Shown one piece after another: positions 63,363 to 64,000 of a stretch of 64,000 nucleotides of DNA. This DNA is from Salvelinus alpinus (taxonomy: Eukaryota; Chordata; Actinopteri; Salmoniformes; Salmonidae). The stretch's first letter is position 1; each line of letters opens with the position of its first letter. Below the pieces are notes generated by a model, which saw only the letters and a program-made list of their open reading frames with translations, did not search any database and had not been told where the DNA came from. The stretch covers positions 93,204,190-93,268,189 of the forward strand of contig NC_092091.1 in the NCBI RefSeq assembly GCF_045679555.1. Direction: 5' to 3'. A program made the position numbers and the translations under genes.

Positions 63363-64000
63363 AGGAAGTCCATGTTTAAGCAACAAGAGGAAGAAATGGA
63401 CTTTACGGGTAGAAGACTAAAACATCAGAGGTTTGTAGCGTCTTTTATAATTTAATATAGAAAAGTGTCGTGGAGAAGTTAGACTTTCATAGAGAGTCAG
63501 ATGATTTAAGGGAAAGACATTGAAGAACTGTAACGTTAATACAATACTGATTTCAACTTTACAAAATGATAAGTCACATTTTATTTACATTGGTGTTGAT
63601 TAGTGTTGATTAGCCTAATCAATATGATCCAATGTGATGTTATAGGCTACAGGGCTATGAGGTAGGGTATTATTGGTAAAGGCGACGGACAGCGCCTTAT
63701 CGTGATTATTATCCGCATGATGAAACTAGTTAGAAGAAATGACTCGGGAATAATGTAAATCTGTCACTAAAGAAAACACTCTGTTTCGACAAGTCAGTCA
63801 AGTAAAGTGACGAGCAACAATGGGCATAGAAACTACTTGAATGTAGGGCTAAATCAACGTTGAAAATGCTTTCTGGCGACACGGATCAGGAAAGTGGTGG
63901 TCCGTTTTGCTCACGGCTGTGCACTCGATATAACTTGGCCGGTGCACCGTTGCATAACGTTACCCACTGGTTCAGTCGTTGTCGACACACCTTTCTTCTG
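63363..64000. repeat. Diverged inverted copy of the 49171-50030 block
   Basis: AGAGGTTTGTAGC, TTTAATATAGAAAAGTGT, AATACTGATTTCAACTTT and GATGTTATAGGCTA match the reverse complement of 49890-49640. Similarity weakens towards 64000. A potential exon at 63363-63430 is explained by this repeat. Confidence 0.72.

Noticed and set aside
63363-63430. Possible exon (AACTCAG|GAAGTCC, Lys-Ser-Met-Phe-Lys-Gln-Gln-Glu-Glu-Glu)
   Set aside because: The stretch aligns with the reverse complement of the repeat block at 49.9 kb, and the donor is weak.

Overview
The window is vertebrate nuclear DNA from a ray-finned fish, most likely a salmonid. The evidence is an intron-containing FBXO10 orthologue, tRNA-derived SINEs, L2-clade LINEs, Tc1/mariner and Tigger-like DNA transposon pieces, LTR elements of types I recognise as common in salmonid genomes, and a very high minisatellite load. 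By my boundaries roughly half of the 64 kb is tandem repeat. There are no operons, ribosome binding sites or CRISPR arrays, and most long open reading frames are simple repeats read as protein.

Layout. 1-13.8 kb: three large minisatellites (48/52 bp, 19 bp, 49 bp) and a 34 bp one, set in or beside decayed zinc-knuckle (CCHC) ORF1-like retroelement sequence, plus a tRNA-derived SINE. 13.8-15.3 kb: non-repetitive, promoter-like sequence with a weak minus-strand first-exon candidate. 15.3-25.2 kb: minisatellites and microsatellites, a Ty3/Gypsy-type 3' LTR with its polypurine tract, a degraded L2 LINE lacking its catalytic reverse-transcriptase motif, a Tc1 end, and a 35 bp minisatellite. 25.3-44.5 kb: the FBXO10 gene on the + strand. 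44.5-49.0 kb: its 3' flank, three more minisatellites, then a 100-N assembly gap (49041-49140). 49.1-64 kb: a transposon graveyard with a tandem duplication, inverted repeat pieces, one apparently intact L2 LINE (979-codon ORF at 54014-56953), a solo LTR nested in a tRNA-like repeat, a Tc1 remnant and a 39 bp minisatellite.

FBXO10 is the only conserved host gene I can support. I rebuilt 12 coding exons whose phases and splice sites all agree. They give 980 codons plus stop, against 956 residues recalled for the human protein: an N-terminal F-box, a parallel beta-helix repeat body and a C-terminal Cys-Thr-Ile-Leu CaaX box. In other vertebrates the protein is a substrate receptor of an SCF (SKP1-CUL1-RBX1) ubiquitin ligase.

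The most striking pattern is that FBXO10 introns carry minisatellites built from the gene's own splice junctions. The arrays after exons 7 and 10 repeat the last exon bases plus the 5' splice site dozens of times. The end of exon 9 with its donor is present three times. The array before exon 2 repeats an acceptor-like motif, and the array before exon 5 stretches the pyrimidine tract into a 765-nt AG-free zone. A second example of repeats born from coding sequence is the 49 bp minisatellite at 8.2-11.6 kb, an expansion of one zinc knuckle of a retroelement ORF1. All family assignments come from reading the sequence and recalled family features; no search was run.
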